Assembly (NCBI GenBank): GCA_958510875.1
Contig: OY294070.1
Location: 114,866,703-114,930,702 of the forward strand
Direction: 5' to 3'
DNA from: Endomychus coccineus
Lineage: Eukaryota > Arthropoda > Insecta > Coleoptera > Endomychidae
DNA length: 64,000 bases
Part shown: positions 1 through 11,225 of the stretch, piece after piece
How the letters are laid out: the number at the start of each line of letters is the position of its first letter
Position numbering within the stretch: position 1 is the first letter of the stretch
Notes under the pieces: generated by a model
Databases searched by the model: none
Told to the model about the DNA's origin: nothing
What the model saw: the letters and a program-made list of their open reading frames with translations, nothing else
Program-made: the position numbers and the translations under genes

Positions 1-747
1 TAGCAAGTTAAATTAATTGAAATTAAGTGTCACGTGATTTCTCAAGAGACTAATTCAAGCTAGAAAATATAACTGAAGGTTCTTCCGCATTTTGTTGATA
101 TTTATAATGCGTCCTTCTTCTGCAATTGGGGAAGGATCCCCGAATTGTTTAACCAATGATTTTACTTATAGTGATCTTGATTTTAATTTTGTACCAATAA
201 TATTGCTAGTAAATTTGGAAGAATGGTTAAGCCAATAAGCAGTAAGATAACTTATGATTCTTTCCTCTTTCTTAAGATTTATCACTCAGAATGTTTCTAT
301 GGTGGGGATTTCTAAACTTATCTGTCCTTTTCTAAATATTGCTAGTGATTTGAATATACATATTATTTCAGCTATACTCAAGACTATATATTTAAGTACA
401 ATTACGATGGTCTCCAGATGGGTCACAAAAGATGTATTATGTAGCAAACCATCAGTTTCTCGTCCTTTATCGTTTCTCAGTGGCAGGTTTATGACTTTCT
501 TTAGAAATAAACTTTTGTGAATTTCTTTGAGACCCCCCTTGACCTCAGCAGCTATGGTATCACCCACGATGAAGCTACTTTGAAACTAATTGTGTTTATT
601 TAAGAAATTCATTGCATATTTCCAACGACAAAATGTGTTGTTGATGAGAACCAGGAAACATGTGGCGGACCACATTGGGTTCTTGTTACTTTGCTTTGAG
701 ATATTTTAAATTTTACATGAAACTTCAATTTTATGAATATGATTTAG
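1..747. other. No recognised gene
   Basis: AT-rich sequence. A 93-codon open frame on the minus strand (286-567) has ordinary amino-acid composition, but I recognise no domain in it and see no splice or promoter context, so I do not call it a gene. Confidence 0.5.
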
Positions 748-1390
748 TTTTTTCAATATTGGAAATAACCTGTACTAAACCCTTGTTCCATTACCCCCTT
801 GTTAAAAAGAATCATATGGGTCAGGACGGAAACAAATGATTCGCAAAAAAAGAAAAAAAAACATATGCATATACCTATACAAGAAAAAACACATGTACCT
901 GAATAAAAAAAACAAATGAACAACAACAATTACAAAACACAAATTACAAATTTCGTTGTCTTCATCATCTTCTCCCTGGAATGTGGATCTGTTCATATAT
1001 TGCTTGTAGATGGAGCTGTGGTACCTGGTCCTCTTCTTCTTCTTCTTTTATATTGTTCTCTTCTGGTATATTCAAATTGGATTTTTAATAAAGATAGTAT
1101 AAGTATATGCTACTGCTTGGCATTGATTGTTCCTCAAATATTTGTTCGTTTTGGATGTTCCTGAGCCTCTTCCTCATTGTGAAAAAAAAAATTCGTGGCC
1201 GCCCCAGATATATAGCTTCTGGTGCACCATACTGTATAATTGCATCCATGAATAGGCAAAATTGTTTCCCGTTCTGCTTAGGAAACTCCAAACTTCTTCT
1301 GTTACTGATTCGATACGTTTTGAATTATGTAACAAGGGTTTAGTACAGGTTATTTCCAATATTGAAAAAAACCTGTACTAAACCCTTGTT
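748..1390. mobile_element. Inverted-repeat element, unclassified
   Basis: A perfect 40-bp inverted repeat pairs 748-787 with 1331-1370. The right arm is followed at once by another inverted copy of its outer half (1371-1390 is the exact complement of 1331-1350), so the right end is a 20-bp hairpin stem with a 20-nt loop. The 540-bp interior has minus-strand open frames (1085-1291 and 1174-1359) that read like two frames of one decayed protein; I do not recognise it. The perfect arms suggest a fairly recent foldback or MITE-like insertion. No target duplication was resolved. Confidence 0.6.
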
Positions 1391-1599
1391 ACAATCTCCA
1401 CTTAATATTCTTATCTGTGATTACTCTTAGATTTATTTATTCTATAATAATGTTCATATTGAATTAAATATTTAAATGTATTACTGAGTCTGAGTACTAT
1501 GTTTTTATGGATATTATTATTGGTGTCCACTTTTCAATATGTGATTCGTTCTTTTATTTATATGATTGTATTGAATTATTTGGTCAACATATATGTAAA

Positions 1600-1672
1600 C
1601 TATTGACTTATTCTACGCTGTAATGGCCTAATCGAATAAAGACCTATTCTATTCTATCCTATTCTATCGTCT
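1600..1672 (+). repeat. Non-LTR retrotransposon 3' tail relic
   Basis: A short 3'-UTR-like stretch with an AATAAA signal (1635-1640) runs into repeats of CTATT/TCTATC. The same pentamer tail ends the RT-coding element at 14033-15322, so this is probably the 3' stub of a related, heavily 5'-truncated copy. Confidence 0.5.
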
Positions 1673-3917
1673 GAAGAAGTTAACGGTCTTGGTCATAAAT
1701 CACTCTCCAAAGTTCCTACAGTTTCTTAGGTGGAGATGGAAAAATGGATTCATGATTGAACTTCCCGTATTCAGATGTCACTAAAAACGAAAAAAAAAAC
1801 CTCTAATTGTTTTCGTATGTAGAAATGTTCCTCCTTTTGTTCCAAAACAGATGACAACAACCAACTGCGATGAATTAATTTTTTTGGAACATGTATTATG
1901 AGTATTACAAATAGGTTAGTAACTTGACGAACAAGAGACGATAATTCAAAGCTACGTATTCATCCAATAGAACGTATCGTATACCAGACGAGATTAATTT
2001 CACCGGTAACTGGTGAGATGGCATAAAGTGAATGTTGATTCATGATAATTAACTATACTAGACCTTACAAAGTAATAGTTTGAATGTGTTTTTCGCCCAA
2101 CGCGAACTCTTCTATAAATATTTCGTGTAAGTTGTACTCATTATTCAAGGTCGCATCACATCTTGAAAATACAAATTTTTGATTGAATAGGAATGAGGCT
2201 CGTTCCAATCATGGAAGCTCATGTACTATAATTACCTATACAGCGTGATCAGTTGAGGGCGGCTTTCGACTATATCTCGGAAACTACTGGGAATAGAAAT
2301 GTGGAAAAAAATTCATTATTAAAGTGACTATGAGAAAAACGTGGGAATTATTTTTATATTACGAATTTTGTTTCCATCTGTAGTATATCGTAGATCTGAA
2401 ACAATACTCTCTAGAGTGTGTGTAGTCAAGAAACACATTTCACAAGACTTCGTCATCAATGCCAACAGAATCATACACAAGAGTTGAACATTATAAAAAG
2501 CTTCCAAAAATTAAATTATCAAGGATAAACAGAGAAACGTGGCAACAATGTTCTACACAAATGATCAAACAGCTGCAAAACTTGAACTGGTCTGGCATTC
2601 TTGCAAATAAAATAATCAACATCTTGCCCAAGTTGTTTGAACTTCACGAAATGTTTTCATCAAATTATTCAACCCATCGTTTAATAGAATAACGTCGTTA
2701 AATAAAATGAAATATGTTGGCACCAACCGATTTCCTCAAATTATGAATAAATGAATGAGATTAAATAAGTGAAGAATCATTGGACAAGGTACGATAAGAT
2801 GTCCACTACTTGAATACTTTCACAACAGATAAGGTATATACAATATTAACACAATAATTGGTTCATAAAACTTTGAAATTTTATCCGAAAATACTTCAGA
2901 AACTCGTTTGTTCCGCTGGAATGACTGCCTTAATAAAAATAAAACTTTAATCTTTTGATTATCAGCCGATTATCTTGATATACGTTCACTATAAAAGGCC
3001 ACATAGGTAGAATTAATTAATTATCGGGTGAATTACAAACGCTGGCACTGATACTCATTTACAATGATGTTAAGTTCTAATTTTTACATAACATGAACCA
3101 TTAAAAACATGCACGCTATTATTTTTTAATAGTAGGTTCCGATTTCATTTACTCGCTAAACGCTTAGAAGAAATATTTCAACCCATAAATCACTCCCACT
3201 GTTACGATAATTGTTACAAAGGGAAACCGCCTCGCACCAGGACTCATCTTTTATTGCAGCATTGACTGATTTGATTATTTATAACTAAATATCGATGGCT
3301 TAGCGCTTAGTTAAGTAACAATTTTCAATTCTTCAGGAATTAAGTTTGAATATTTAAGAGCTGGTGTAAGTCCACCATATTTAACTTATCTCAGCAGTAA
3401 ATTAACAAAAAAATACTTCTGTGTGTTCTCTTCAGTAATAATGCAAAATTAATGTTATCGTTAAATTTTGATTATTTAAATTAATCAAAAAGTGTATTAG
3501 TTACTGCACTCAACATATTTGACAACAAAACATATCCACTTAACTCATTTGCATCTCTTGATGTAATTAATTTTAGGAGATTAATTGCTATGTTAAGCTT
3601 ACTAAAAATAAAAAAAAACATTTTCTAAGAAACGTATTGATATTTTATTTACATAATTGAACAAGCTATGGAAAAAACATTTCTTATTCAGAACCTTCAT
3701 GCTCAGCGTCATCTGGGTTGATTCGGCTCACGGTCGGTATTGCCTGAATGTAATAATGTAATGGATATAGTCCATTGGAATGTCATTCTTTCTTGTAAAA
3801 ATTTTGAGCAGCACACAGACCTTTTTTTCTAGGAAGGTTTCAACTTCTAGAACACTAATCTTACAACCCGCAGATGAACGGAAGGGTGATTTTCAAGAAA
3901 TATTATAAATGAATATA
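1673..3917. other. No recognised gene
   Basis: AT-rich DNA without RNA genes or recognisable coding domains. A 77-codon frame at 2459-2692 (+) is Lys/Asn/Leu rich and matches nothing I know; its composition follows local base content. Confidence 0.55.
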
Positions 3918-5058
3918 CAGGATGTTTCAGAAAGACCTCCCATGAATGCAGGAGGCGGTAGATGTTGCAAAAATAATCAAATTTTTCAAATAAACTATGG
4001 TCCTATCTTCTTTCGTTTCGTTTACGGAGATTTAAATGAAATTTTGCTGTAGATCCTGTACAGTTGCAGATATTTCGTGGAAATCTGGTACTCGGGTTCT
4101 TCAAAGGACGCCGAATAAGGCGATTGAGTTATTTTCAGGTTATACGGTAGAAGGCGCTGGGTGCGCGACTTTTCGGTGCTTCATTTTAGCCTTAACTTTT
4201 TTAAGAACAATTTTTTTGTTTTCTTTCCATATTTTTCTGACCTACAATTCTACTTCAAATAACTCTCTACTCTTGTTTAGGTTCTCAATAAGTGAATCTG
4301 TTAATTAGTTAACAGCTATTGAATGTGTAATAATTTAAATCGATGTAGTTTCTAAACGACTAATTCGATTTTAGTAAACTTTAGTTTGTATAAAAGAGAA
4401 GGTACGTACCTTCAATTGACGTATCTATTGATAAACGATAGTTCCTAATGAAATTGCTAGAGGGCGTAATTTGTAATGATAACGGTTTTATTGATTTTAT
4501 ACTAAAAACTTAAATCATACGATATAGCTATGACATGATAATCGGAAATAAGATTAAGTTTGCAAAAAAGTTGTAAACCGCAGATTGATATCTTTTTCGT
4601 TTCAAAGTTAGAGAAAAACGCGTTCAAATGAACATACGCGATTTCGGTAGTAAGTAAATTTGTTAATGAGTTTTTGTTATGTTCATTTAAAAGCGTTTTT
4701 CTCGAGACAGGTGAAATTTTGAGACTCTCAACATACATACATCACATTATGTGTTTGGAATAAACTTGTAAACCAGAAAAATGTGTAAAGAAAACAATAA
4801 AATCATTCTCAAAAAAGTTATGGCTAAAAGAAACGCCGAAAATTCGCGCAACCAGCGCCCTCTACCGCATGATCTGAAACTAGCTGAACTATCTTATTCG
4901 GCGTCCTCTGAAACCTTCGAGTACCAGATTTCAACGAAATATCTGTAGCTGCACAGGAGCCACAGGAAAATTTCGTTTAAAAAAAAATTAAATTTAGCGC
5001 TCTGTATCTCCGAAATCAAAGAAGATGCATTTTCGGGAGGTCTTCCTGGAATACCCTG
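3918..5058. mobile_element. Long-TIR, TA-flanked DNA transposon (non-autonomous)
   Basis: Termini CAGG...CCTG are flanked by TA on both sides (3916-3917, 5059-5060), as Tc1/mariner-superfamily elements leave. The arms are long imperfect inverted repeats: 3918-4170 aligns with the reverse complement of about 4847-5058, with well-conserved blocks (for example GAAATCTGGTACTCG and GGACGCCGAATAAG). No transposase is visible inside. A separate hairpin sits in the interior (4611-4635 pairs with 4679-4703). Element borders are clear; superfamily is inferred only from the TA target and end sequence. Confidence 0.7.
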
Positions 5059-5924
5059 TATATTAATTCTTTCGAGTTTTTTGCCGTTTTTTGCAATTAA
5101 CAAGGAAACTGTGCACTCTATTGGCAAAATATAGGAATCAACTTTTGAAGATCAAACATTTCCACATCTTTTTTCCCATAATTTATTTTCCTGTGATGCG
5201 CCATCTCTCCGTTGGGACCCGCCGAAAAAGAATTGTTACCGGCGATTTTTTACATTTTACGTGGAAAATATGAAACTTGGCGATAATTATCAGGAGAGCA
5301 AAGTTGTAGAACAAAAAATTTCCAATTTCACGTAGCAAAAGTTTTTCCAGAAATTACGTATTCTCTCCGCTAGAAGGTGTCTTGAAAGCTTCGCGGCTAT
5401 AAATAATCACCTTTGTCAGTGATTTTTCATTAAATTCAATACTCTGGATTTTTACTACCAATACGGAAATACCCCATGGAACAATATTCGAACCACGTGA
5501 ACTCAATTTTATTGTATCCTATTTCTGTTAACCCAAATTTCGTTCAGAAATTTAAAGCTCCCCAAAAATATGTAGCGGAATACATGAAGAACGGAACATA
5601 TGAGAAAGTACGAACTGATTTGAGTAATTTTTCCGTTTTCCGTATGAATTAACATCGATAACATACTCTCATTCTTTATATCCTTACAATTTGAATTACG
5701 AACAATATTTTCTTAGTGTTATGCTTATACTTAGATATGCTTATACTCAGATTTCGTGATGATTAGAAAAACCTATAGATAGCCAACTTCATTATATCTC
5801 ATTTTGTAAGGTACCTACGTAACATCCCTCCTGACTTAAAATGGCTATATCACATAGTATTATACGGTAACGGTATAAATTAGCAATAATATTGAGTGAG
5901 TAAGTAACTTTCTACATAAGTAGA
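5059..5924. other. No recognised gene
   Basis: The block 5170-5400 is less AT-rich and has the look of MITE-type repeat sequence (a GCGCCATCT-like motif near 5199), but no repeat partner for it was found in the window. Confidence 0.4.
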
Positions 5925-6400
5925 ATGGACAGGATAAAGGATCTAGACGTTTCGTTTGACATGAAGCTAAGTTTCTCACAATATATTAAGCAATTAGGAC
6001 CAACTACATCGAAAAGTCTCGGTTCTGTTCTAAGAATTAGTGAAGAACTTCTTGATGGATTGAGTTATGATAATACGCATTTATTCGATCTAGACTGGAA
6101 TAGTATGCCCTATTATCCATATTATGAGTCTCAAAAGTAAACCTTAGAATACGTTCAAAGGATTTTTTTTGAATACCTACTTACATTATAAAAGTGATAG
6201 TATTTATCTTCGCCGTGGTTGTGATCACTCTTTATCGTTGAAAAGGTTTGATTATCAATCTCTTGACCATCGGAGATGCTTTGTTTCCTTACAGTTTTAT
6301 ATGGTCTTCGACATAATTGTATTAAATGTCGTTATGTTCTTCCAAAACTTCAATTTCAGATTCCTAATTATTCATCCATATACATTTTTGTATTCCACTA
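5925..6400 (+). pseudogene. Jockey/CR1-like reverse transcriptase C-terminal relic
   Basis: The first frame (5925-6140) reads KDLDVSFDMKLSFSQYI and then KSLGSVLR, the region after the RT palm in jockey/CR1-type elements (typically DLGV.FD.KLSF..HI, then LGF..R). After a stop at 6138 the same frame continues with TLEYVQR.FFEYL (typically LE.VQRRFLKYL); a shifted frame then gives SLDHRRC, matching the conserved L..RR block. Stops and frameshifts show it is dead. No RT catalytic motif is preserved, so this is only the last third of the RT ORF. Confidence 0.6.
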
Positions 6401-6440
6401 CAATTGGGCCGATACCAATATATTATAAAAGTCTCCAAAA

Positions 6441-7699
6441 TGCGAGGACAAAGTGAAAAGTCCCTGGAAAATTTGGTCAAAACTTATCTCATCTCTCAAC
6501 ATAATCTCCTTGTAGCCCAGTACACTCCATCCAACGTTTTTCTAATTTATCAATCCCTTCTGAATAATACGATTTCGGCAATCCTTCAAAATAAGCGTTT
6601 GTTCCAGTGAGGATCCCATCGGTGGAGCCAAATCTCTTTCTGTCGAGCCATTTCTTCATATTTGGGAATAGATAAAATTGCAGGATGGCAAATCTGGAGA
6701 ATATGATGAATAACGAACCTATTCGTGACCCAATCTTCGCAATTTTGTCATTTCGACGGCGGACCTGTGCGCCGATGCGTTGTCCTGGTGGAAGATCACA
6801 TTTTCCATTGCCAAATGCGCTCGCGTTCACTTCAAATTGGCGTCAAATCGATAAAACAGCTCTGCGTGATATACGCCAGTGATAGTTTTGCCCTTTTCCA
6901 GGTAAACAATACGATACTGTGTGCATCCCGAAGAACTGTCACCATGACTTTGTTGGCCAATAAACCCACTTTCGCCTTTTTCGGCTTCGATTCGCCAAGA
7001 CAAGTCCACTGCTTCTACTGTTCTCTGGTCTCTGGTGTGTTGTAATGTTTCATATTCCGTTCACATTTACGGACAGCGCAAAAAGCCCTCCTTATCGCGC
7101 TTGAACCTCGCCAAACAGTCCTTTGAAGTTCTCACATGCTCGCGCTTGTTGACAACAGAAAGCATATTATGCGGTACCCATCTGGCAGATGGGTACCGCA
7201 TATTCAAAAATTTATGCAAAATGTTCCGTACCGGTTCGATTGAGACAACCATAGCCTCAGCAATCTCGTGCACTTTAACTCGCCGATGGTCCAATATCAT
7301 ACCATGGATTTTTTCGACAATTTCTGGCGTTGTAACCACAATTGGTCGACCAGAACGTCCCGGCGTCCTTTGTGCTCATATTACCACTACGAAAATCAGT
7401 AAACCTCTGGTCAATCGTTCGTTCAAATCAATGGTGAATGATTTACAAGGGATGCTTTGGTTTGGGTAAGATTTTTTCCACGCAAGAAATAATGTTCGGT
7501 CAAGACGCAAAATTCACTTTTTTTCATCTTTAAGGCTGCATGCTTTTGATGGGTGTCAAAACAGAACCGAATGAAATATTAGTCTGAAAATCTTAATACG
7601 TTCTTATTAAAGATGGTACGTCACAAATGTCACATGGGATTTTCGATTGTGTTGCCAACTGTTTTATTTTTCAGGGACATTTCCCCTTGCCCTCCTATA
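6441..7699 (-). mobile_element. Mariner element, copy 1 (decayed)
   Basis: Imperfect terminal inverted repeats are visible: CGAGGACAAAGTGAAAAG near 6443 on the plus strand, and a related sequence read on the minus strand ending near 7699 (GGAGGGCAAGGGGAAATG). Both are followed by the shared block TCCCTG(G/A)AAAA. Between them lies a minus-strand mariner transposase relic. Copy 2 (from 45039) has the same left end, so they are one family. The length of about 1.26 kb is that of a full-size mariner. Confidence 0.85.
6489..7339 (-). pseudogene. Mariner transposase pseudogene, copy 1
   Basis: Mariner transposases cut and paste DNA through an N-terminal helix-turn-helix region and a D,D34D catalytic domain. 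On the minus strand, 7339-7067 encodes the HTH/linker region (VKVHEIAEAM, then LNMRYPSARWVPH). Fragments at 7009-6827 give the central YLEKGKTITG block, and 6830-6489 gives the C-terminus (LFPNMKKWL, then TNAYFEGLPKSYY and GIDKLEKRW). These blocks are highly characteristic. The frame changes at least twice, and the third catalytic Asp region is scrambled (FSRFAILQF where SPD.AP.D is expected), so the gene is dead. Confidence 0.85.
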
Positions 7700-8952
7700 C
7701 GAGCTCATATTTCCAATAAAGCTCCCAATGGTATCACGAAGTGGATCATAACTTGAATCGTCTGACTCATCCAGAATATTTTTCTCATTTGTACAACGGC
7801 ATGTACATTCCTCAACTTCTGGTGATACCCTTTTCTCATCAATAATAGAACCATAAATATTGAATGTACTATGCTTTACAATCTAGATAAAGTACAGGAA
7901 ATCAGAATCCATGTCATGATATCTATAAAACCGACTATATACCAAGACGTAACTGGTGAACAGGCCTATAAATAAAACTCTTTTATGATATTTCGTATGT
8001 AATTAAACTTGTGAATTATTTATCAATATTATAATAAAGGTATAAACATTTCACTTAATAATTTACTATTGCTATGAAGAAAATTAATTAAACTGCGTAT
8101 ATTTATATGCTATTAACGTTGCCATATAATTCTAAATGATTTACGAAAACAGGGATTTCATAAATTCAACACCTTGATTAACAAGTTATGCCATTTATCA
8201 CTCATGTACATTAAAGATGTATTCTAATTACTGTTGTTTAATAAATTGTAAATATTACAAACTGTTTGCTGGTGAACGTGACGATTCTTCTGAACGCTAC
8301 GAGCCTACTAGTAATGTTCATGGCGTTCAACGCATAATTGCCAAGGAAGAATCGATAATTCAACATAAGATTTTCACATATCGTTGGATGAAATAGCGTA
8401 ATCCAGCAGGAATGGTTCTTCGAAAGTTTAAATTTATTTATCGAAAATAAAAGCTTCAGGGTAAACTATTTTGTTTCTACCATACATGTATATTTGAATT
8501 TCATATGTTTTGGTTGTCGGATTTCTCACGTTTCCATAAATAATTTGTGTCCTACTTCAGTAGAAAAAAATAATAAAGATTCTATGAAATTTCGGTTTTT
8601 CCCGAAATGTCCAAAAGTATTTGACAGCAAATTATGCACATTTGTCAAAATTCAACAGAGCCTGTATCTCTTACAATTTCCGTTGATGAGGCTCGAATTT
8701 GAGGCACATGTTCAGAGTAGTATATACACGGGACTAGAGTTACAGAGTAGGTGCTGTAAACCATCAACAAGAATGCGCAGAACATGTCGAAAGATTCTGT
8801 CTCTATCCAGCTTTGTTTTGTCAGTGTTCCAGGGTAATTGTGAGAATTTAAAACAATTTAGAGAATACCTTAAGACTTTTCAATTCCGAATGCATTGAAA
8901 ATTAAATAAAAATTCAATTGTGGAAGCCGTTACTTTGTGATAGCTTATCATT
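7700..8952. other. No recognised gene
   Basis: A 134-codon frame (8494-8898, +) starts with ATG but has no recognisable domain and no codon pattern setting it apart from noncoding DNA. Left unannotated as a gene. Confidence 0.5.
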
Positions 8953-9181
8953 TTAACGAAATAATAAATAACACAACTTTGTTCTACTATCACTGATATT
9001 CAATATATTATAATCATATATTATAATAATACTTTTTTTTTCGTCTGAAGATGACACGTTTCCAAAAATATACTTATCCATTCCGATCTAGAAAATTGAT
9101 GTTGTTGGAACTATAGTAACGACTATATCAAATATCAGTGATAGTAAAACAAAGTAGTTTTATTTATTATTTCGTTAAAAT
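8953..9181. repeat. Inverted repeat flanking a PLE relic (pLTR-like)
   Basis: 8953-9008 is repeated in inverted orientation at about 9125-9181 (shared core CTATCACTGATATT plus ATTTTAACGAAATAATAAAT). The spacer holds CGTCTGAAGATGACACG. A related motif (GTTGAAACTATAGTAGCG) recurs at 21697 next to another PLE piece. I read this as PLE terminal sequence. Confidence 0.55.
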
Positions 9182-9284
9182 GAAAATTAATTAATAATAA
9201 CAAGGTTTCCAGCTATTCCATGATTTTGATACTCATAATTGAAAATGATAGCATGGGGAGTTCATCAAACAATTTCATTACCTA

Positions 9285-9400
9285 TTTGTTTGAGTGGGTT
9301 TTCTGTATATGTCGAAATCCAAGTGATTACCATCTTTTATAATGTTAATATCAGGGAAAGAAAGTTGATTATCTGTTTCTATTCCGACAGTGAATCTCAG
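9285..9400 (-). pseudogene. PLE reverse transcriptase fragment, inverted copy
   Basis: Read on the minus strand this gives FTVGIETDNQLSF followed by NIIKDGNHLDFD, the segment after the RT palm of a Penelope-like element. The same segment occurs in the plus orientation at about 9665-9770, so the two copies face each other across a palindrome centred near 9422. Confidence 0.7.
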
Positions 9401-9403
9401 TGA

Positions 9404-9441
9404 ATAAAGATGTAAGGATCACGTGATCCTTATATCTTTAT
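9404..9441. repeat. 38-bp palindrome at PLE head-to-head junction
   Basis: 9404-9422 and 9423-9441 are inverted copies with one mismatch and no spacer (centre GGATCACGTGATCC). It lies exactly between the minus- and plus-oriented PLE RT fragments, as if at the fold of an inverted duplication. Confidence 0.7.
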
Positions 9442-10335
9442 GTATGAAGCAAAACAAAAATTGTTATAAACAAACAAGCCGATGTGCAATGGGCGATCCA
9501 CTCTCTCCCTTTTTTGGCCAATATTTTTCTGAGCGAACTTGAAATCTCCTCTAAATCAAAATTGAATCGGTTTCCGAAAATTTGGTGTAGATATGTTGAC
9601 GACATTTTCGCGATTACGAGCCATGATTTTGATTCACATGGCTTTTTGAACACGCTTAATAGCCAAATTGTTCACCGTTGGAATAGAAACAGATAACAAG
9701 CTTCCTTTCCTTCATACTAACATTATAAAAGATGATAATCACTTGGATTTCGACCCACTCAAACAAATGGGTATACATCGGCGGATTTAGCTACACCATT
9801 TAGAAGTAAAATAGCACCGCTTAATGGTCTAGTTCATATTATTGCACGTTCCTCTGAGCCAGCAAAATTATAACAACGAAGTTGAGAAACTTCAGCGAAT
9901 TTCGTTGTATAATGATTGCCACAAATCTCTGATCAATAATTCAATTTCTAAACAGAAAAGGAAATTGGAACGTAACCAACTAACCATATAAGAGCCTTCA
10001 CCTTCAAACATTTCATTAAAAATCAAAAGTTTCACTTATCATTCTTCAGCAATTAATACATTCTATAGTTTGTTTTCTAAACTTACAATACAACCTGTTT
10101 AGGCAATACCTTTCATAAAGTTTCCGATTTTGACAAATCCGGAATTCACAAAATCAAATGTGAGTCGTGTTCGAAATGCTATGTGAGTCAAACTAGATTT
10201 TACCTCGTTATAAGGAACATTTTACCCATATAAAGAAAAATAATGGTGAAAATCAGCGGTATCCGAACATATTTAGAATTCAGGTCACCATTTCTCAACA
10301 AAGTTCATCACTTTTAAAACACAGTACAGACAAAT
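9441..10335 (+). pseudogene. Penelope-like element, RT to GIY-YIG endonuclease (decayed)
   Basis: PLEs are retroelements encoding a telomerase-related RT fused to a GIY-YIG endonuclease. The first frame gives MGDPLSPFLANIFLSELE and then RYVDDIFAI, the PLE palm with the catalytic YVDD box. A frameshift near 9670 leads to FTVGIETDNKLPFL and NIIKDDNHLDFD, then a thumb-like stretch (NNEVEKLQRISLYN). From about 10135 a further frame reads SGIHKIKCESCSKCYVSQTRF, matching the start of the endonuclease (usually SGIYK..C..C...YVGQT.R). Several stops and frameshifts break it. The catalytic RT residues are intact locally, so decay is moderate. Confidence 0.85.
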
Positions 10336-10469
10336 TTCTGAGTAATGCAGAAGAAATGAGAAAAAACAATTTATTGAATCCCGATTCATCTCCAGCTGAA
10401 GGTAACCCATTGTTTACATTATTATCGTCAAATAGTATTCAAACAAGCGCATTTTGAATCAAAATTTAG

Positions 10470-10580
10470 TTTACTCTGATGATGGCTATTTGGTAGGCGA
10501 AAGGTTCTCAGTACTTTAATAGTATTTTTAGTGAATGAGGGTAATTATCTCTTATCAATAGTGTTATAATATATCCACAG
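10470..10580 (+). repeat. PLE 3' repeat family A with hammerhead-like motif, copy 1
   Basis: Matches 16455-16567 (minus) and 32582-32700 (plus). It contains CTGATGA (10476-10482), a short stem-loop, GAAA (10499-10502) and then GGTTCTCAGTAC. This is the strand order of a hammerhead ribozyme with a very short stem III and cleavage after CUC. It follows the PLE RT-endonuclease relic. Confidence 0.6.
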
Positions 10581-10699
10581 TGTGAACTGTTTCGTAGTTT
10601 ATAAATTAAAGTAATTGGAATTTTTCAAACCACTTTATACAAACCCAACACCGTACTTATGTATCTATCCGAAAATTTGGCGATAATTGAATGAAATAT

Positions 10700-11215
10700 G
10701 AATGGAGCTGTCCGTTACTTTGTGATATTCCATTTTTACAGATGAAAACAAGGAATTTCACTTTGACAAAACGAAAATCACTTAATTTGACAGAACGTTG
10801 ATTGCAATTTCAAACCTTACAGTTCATTATCAGAGCACGCAATGAGAAAATACGGAAATCAGGTGTTTATAAGTTAACTTGTGAGGAATGTAATGCTGTG
10901 TACATTGGTCAAATAGGTAGATCGTTCGAACTTATATATAAGGAACATTTTAAGTCATTTCGATTGAATAGAAGTAATTCAAATTTTTCAAACCCTTTCA
11001 TAGAAAGTCAACACCGTTTTCCTCCACTAGAGAACCTAAATATTTCACATACATTTACGAAGGAAAATTTAATCTAATAGAATCTATAGAAATATTCAAA
11101 GACAATAATCCTTCAAACAATCTACTCAACGAGCAACTAGATTTAGGAAATTCCACTTTGTTCACCCTGTCAAATTCCACTTAATACAATCCTTAGAATG
11201 TAATTACCGATAGTT
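10700..11215 (+). pseudogene. Second PLE GIY-YIG endonuclease fragment
   Basis: The frame 10802-11077 reads KSGVYKLTCEECNAVYIGQIGRSF and then YKEHFKSF, a well-preserved PLE endonuclease core (GVYK, YIGQ, the Arg of GRSF). It is followed after one frameshift by NLIESIEIFKDNN, the C-terminal block with the conserved Glu. The upstream part of the element is missing. Sequence around 10783-10860 recurs inverted at 13012-13140, so the fragment is bracketed by inverted copies of its own 5' flank. A hAT element interrupts the interval between them. Confidence 0.8.
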
Positions 11216-11225
11216 TGATCCTTTG

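Noticed and set aside
254..567. Overlapping 88- and 93-codon frames on opposite strands
   Set aside because: Neither has a recognisable domain; antisense pairs of this size are expected by chance in a 64-kb window.
6685..7469. Several plus-strand open frames of 65-144 codons
   Set aside because: They are antisense shadows of the minus-strand mariner transposase relic, whose motifs are unmistakable.
8494..8898. 134-codon ATG frame
   Set aside because: Length is notable, but composition is like local noncoding DNA and there is no recognisable motif, promoter or splice signal.
9040..9075. Hammerhead-like motif at CGTCTGAAGATGACACG
   Set aside because: No GAAA after a stem and no pairing for stem II.
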